NCBI GenBank assembly: GCA_003162055.1
Contig: PMNA01000015.1
Coordinates: forward strand, 42,368 to 78,180
Direction: 5' to 3'
Source: Actinomycetota bacterium
GTDB lineage: Bacteria > Actinomycetota > Thermoleophilia > Gaiellales > Gaiellaceae
DNA: 35,813 nt
Under the pieces are notes generated by a model. It did no database searches. It saw nothing but the letters and a program-made list of their open reading frames with translations, and was not told where the DNA came from. Within the stretch, counting starts at the first letter, position 1, and each line of letters starts with the position of its first letter. The translations under genes were made by a program, and so were the position numbers. Positions 35,529 through 35,813 of this stretch are shown here, one piece after another.

Positions 35529-35813
35529 GTGAAAAAGCTTTTCCTCGTTCTGGCACTCGCGGTGCTCGTTTCATCCGCGGTGCTCACGGCGGCAGCCATG
35601 GCCAGGAGCAAGACCAGTAAGGCTTCCGTCCAAGTCTGCGCCCTGCTGCCGGACACGAAGTCCTCGGTCCGGTATCAGCTCTTCGACTCGCCGCTTCTCA
35701 AGAAGGCGTTCAAGAAAGCCGGCCTCAAGTACTCGGTCGTCAATGCACAGGGTGACACCAACACCCAGATCACGCAGGGCCAGACGTGCATCACGAGCGG
35801 GGCGAAGGTGATC
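35529..35813 (+). CDS. ABC transporter sugar-binding protein, XylF type, copy 2 (partial, runs off window)
   Basis: The first 95 codons are present. GTG 35529 has AGGAGGG (35517-35523) at a five-base spacing. The signal peptide MKKLFLVLALAVLVSS...AAAMA differs completely from copy 1 and has no lipobox cysteine, so the product may be released by signal peptidase I and not lipid-anchored. From VQVCALLPD on, the protein is nearly the same as copy 1. The last 90 bases of the window are identical to 33298-33387. Transporter ATPase and permease genes may follow outside the window. Confidence 0.88.
   Translation, partial: MKKLFLVLALAVLVSSAVLTAAAMARSKTSKASVQVCALLPDTKSSVRYQLFDSPLLKKAFKKAGLKYSVVNAQGDTNTQITQGQTCITSGAKVI

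Overview
The window reads as high-GC actinobacterial chromosome. Codons end mostly in G or C, and GTG starts and 4-base ATGA/GTGA overlaps are common. The gene order mfd - foldase - mazG - eno - ftsB-like - DUF501 is typical of Actinomycetota. I infer a member of or near class Thermoleophilia from this order and from the style of the small hypothetical proteins, but no marker here proves it.

Layout: 1-6687 is a plus-strand housekeeping block: rsmI, a cell-wall M23-like protein, then metG-tatD-rsmA-ispE, which are translationally coupled, and a small membrane protein. 6759-6829 is tRNA-Gln, followed by about 590 bp of mostly non-coding DNA with hairpins and the 3' stump of a diguanylate cyclase (GGDEF) gene. 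7523-14143 holds glmU-prs, a two-component pair and a secreted GH3 glycosidase. 14198-23477 holds rplY-pth-mfd, a lipoprotein foldase, mazG, eno, the divisome-type FtsB/DivIC gene, DUF501 and two small coupled genes. Two small membrane-protein genes then lie on the minus strand. After these come a GAF/PP2C phosphatase, a glycerophosphodiesterase and an L,D-transpeptidase on the plus strand, and a 7Fe ferredoxin. A minus-strand NarL-type regulator and cytosolic histidine kinase converge on the ferredoxin.

The right end (31494-35813) is the unusual part. A CNNM/CorC-type membrane protein gene, a promoter with a structured leader RNA, and a xylose-type ABC binding-protein gene were duplicated in tandem. 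In the second copy the CorC gene survives only as its last ~52 codons, and a frameshifted IS3-family transposase fragment abuts it. A ~100-bp dispersed repeat sits in the following spacer; a second copy lies inverted about 6 kb upstream. The leader RNA is kept in both copies with base pairs preserved despite sequence change. The two binding-protein genes have unrelated signal peptides but near-identical mature regions, which suggests gene conversion. The second copy runs off the window.

Other points worth a look are a mazG gene that seems to start at CTG behind a strong Shine-Dalgarno sequence; a coding-like frame continuing past the kinase stop codon with no usual start codon; an M23 domain lacking catalytic histidines; hairpins at the 5' ends of the mfd and corC-type transcripts; and several -10 boxes 6-9 bases before a start codon, which suggest leaderless mRNAs. 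No CRISPR array, prophage or complete mobile element was seen.
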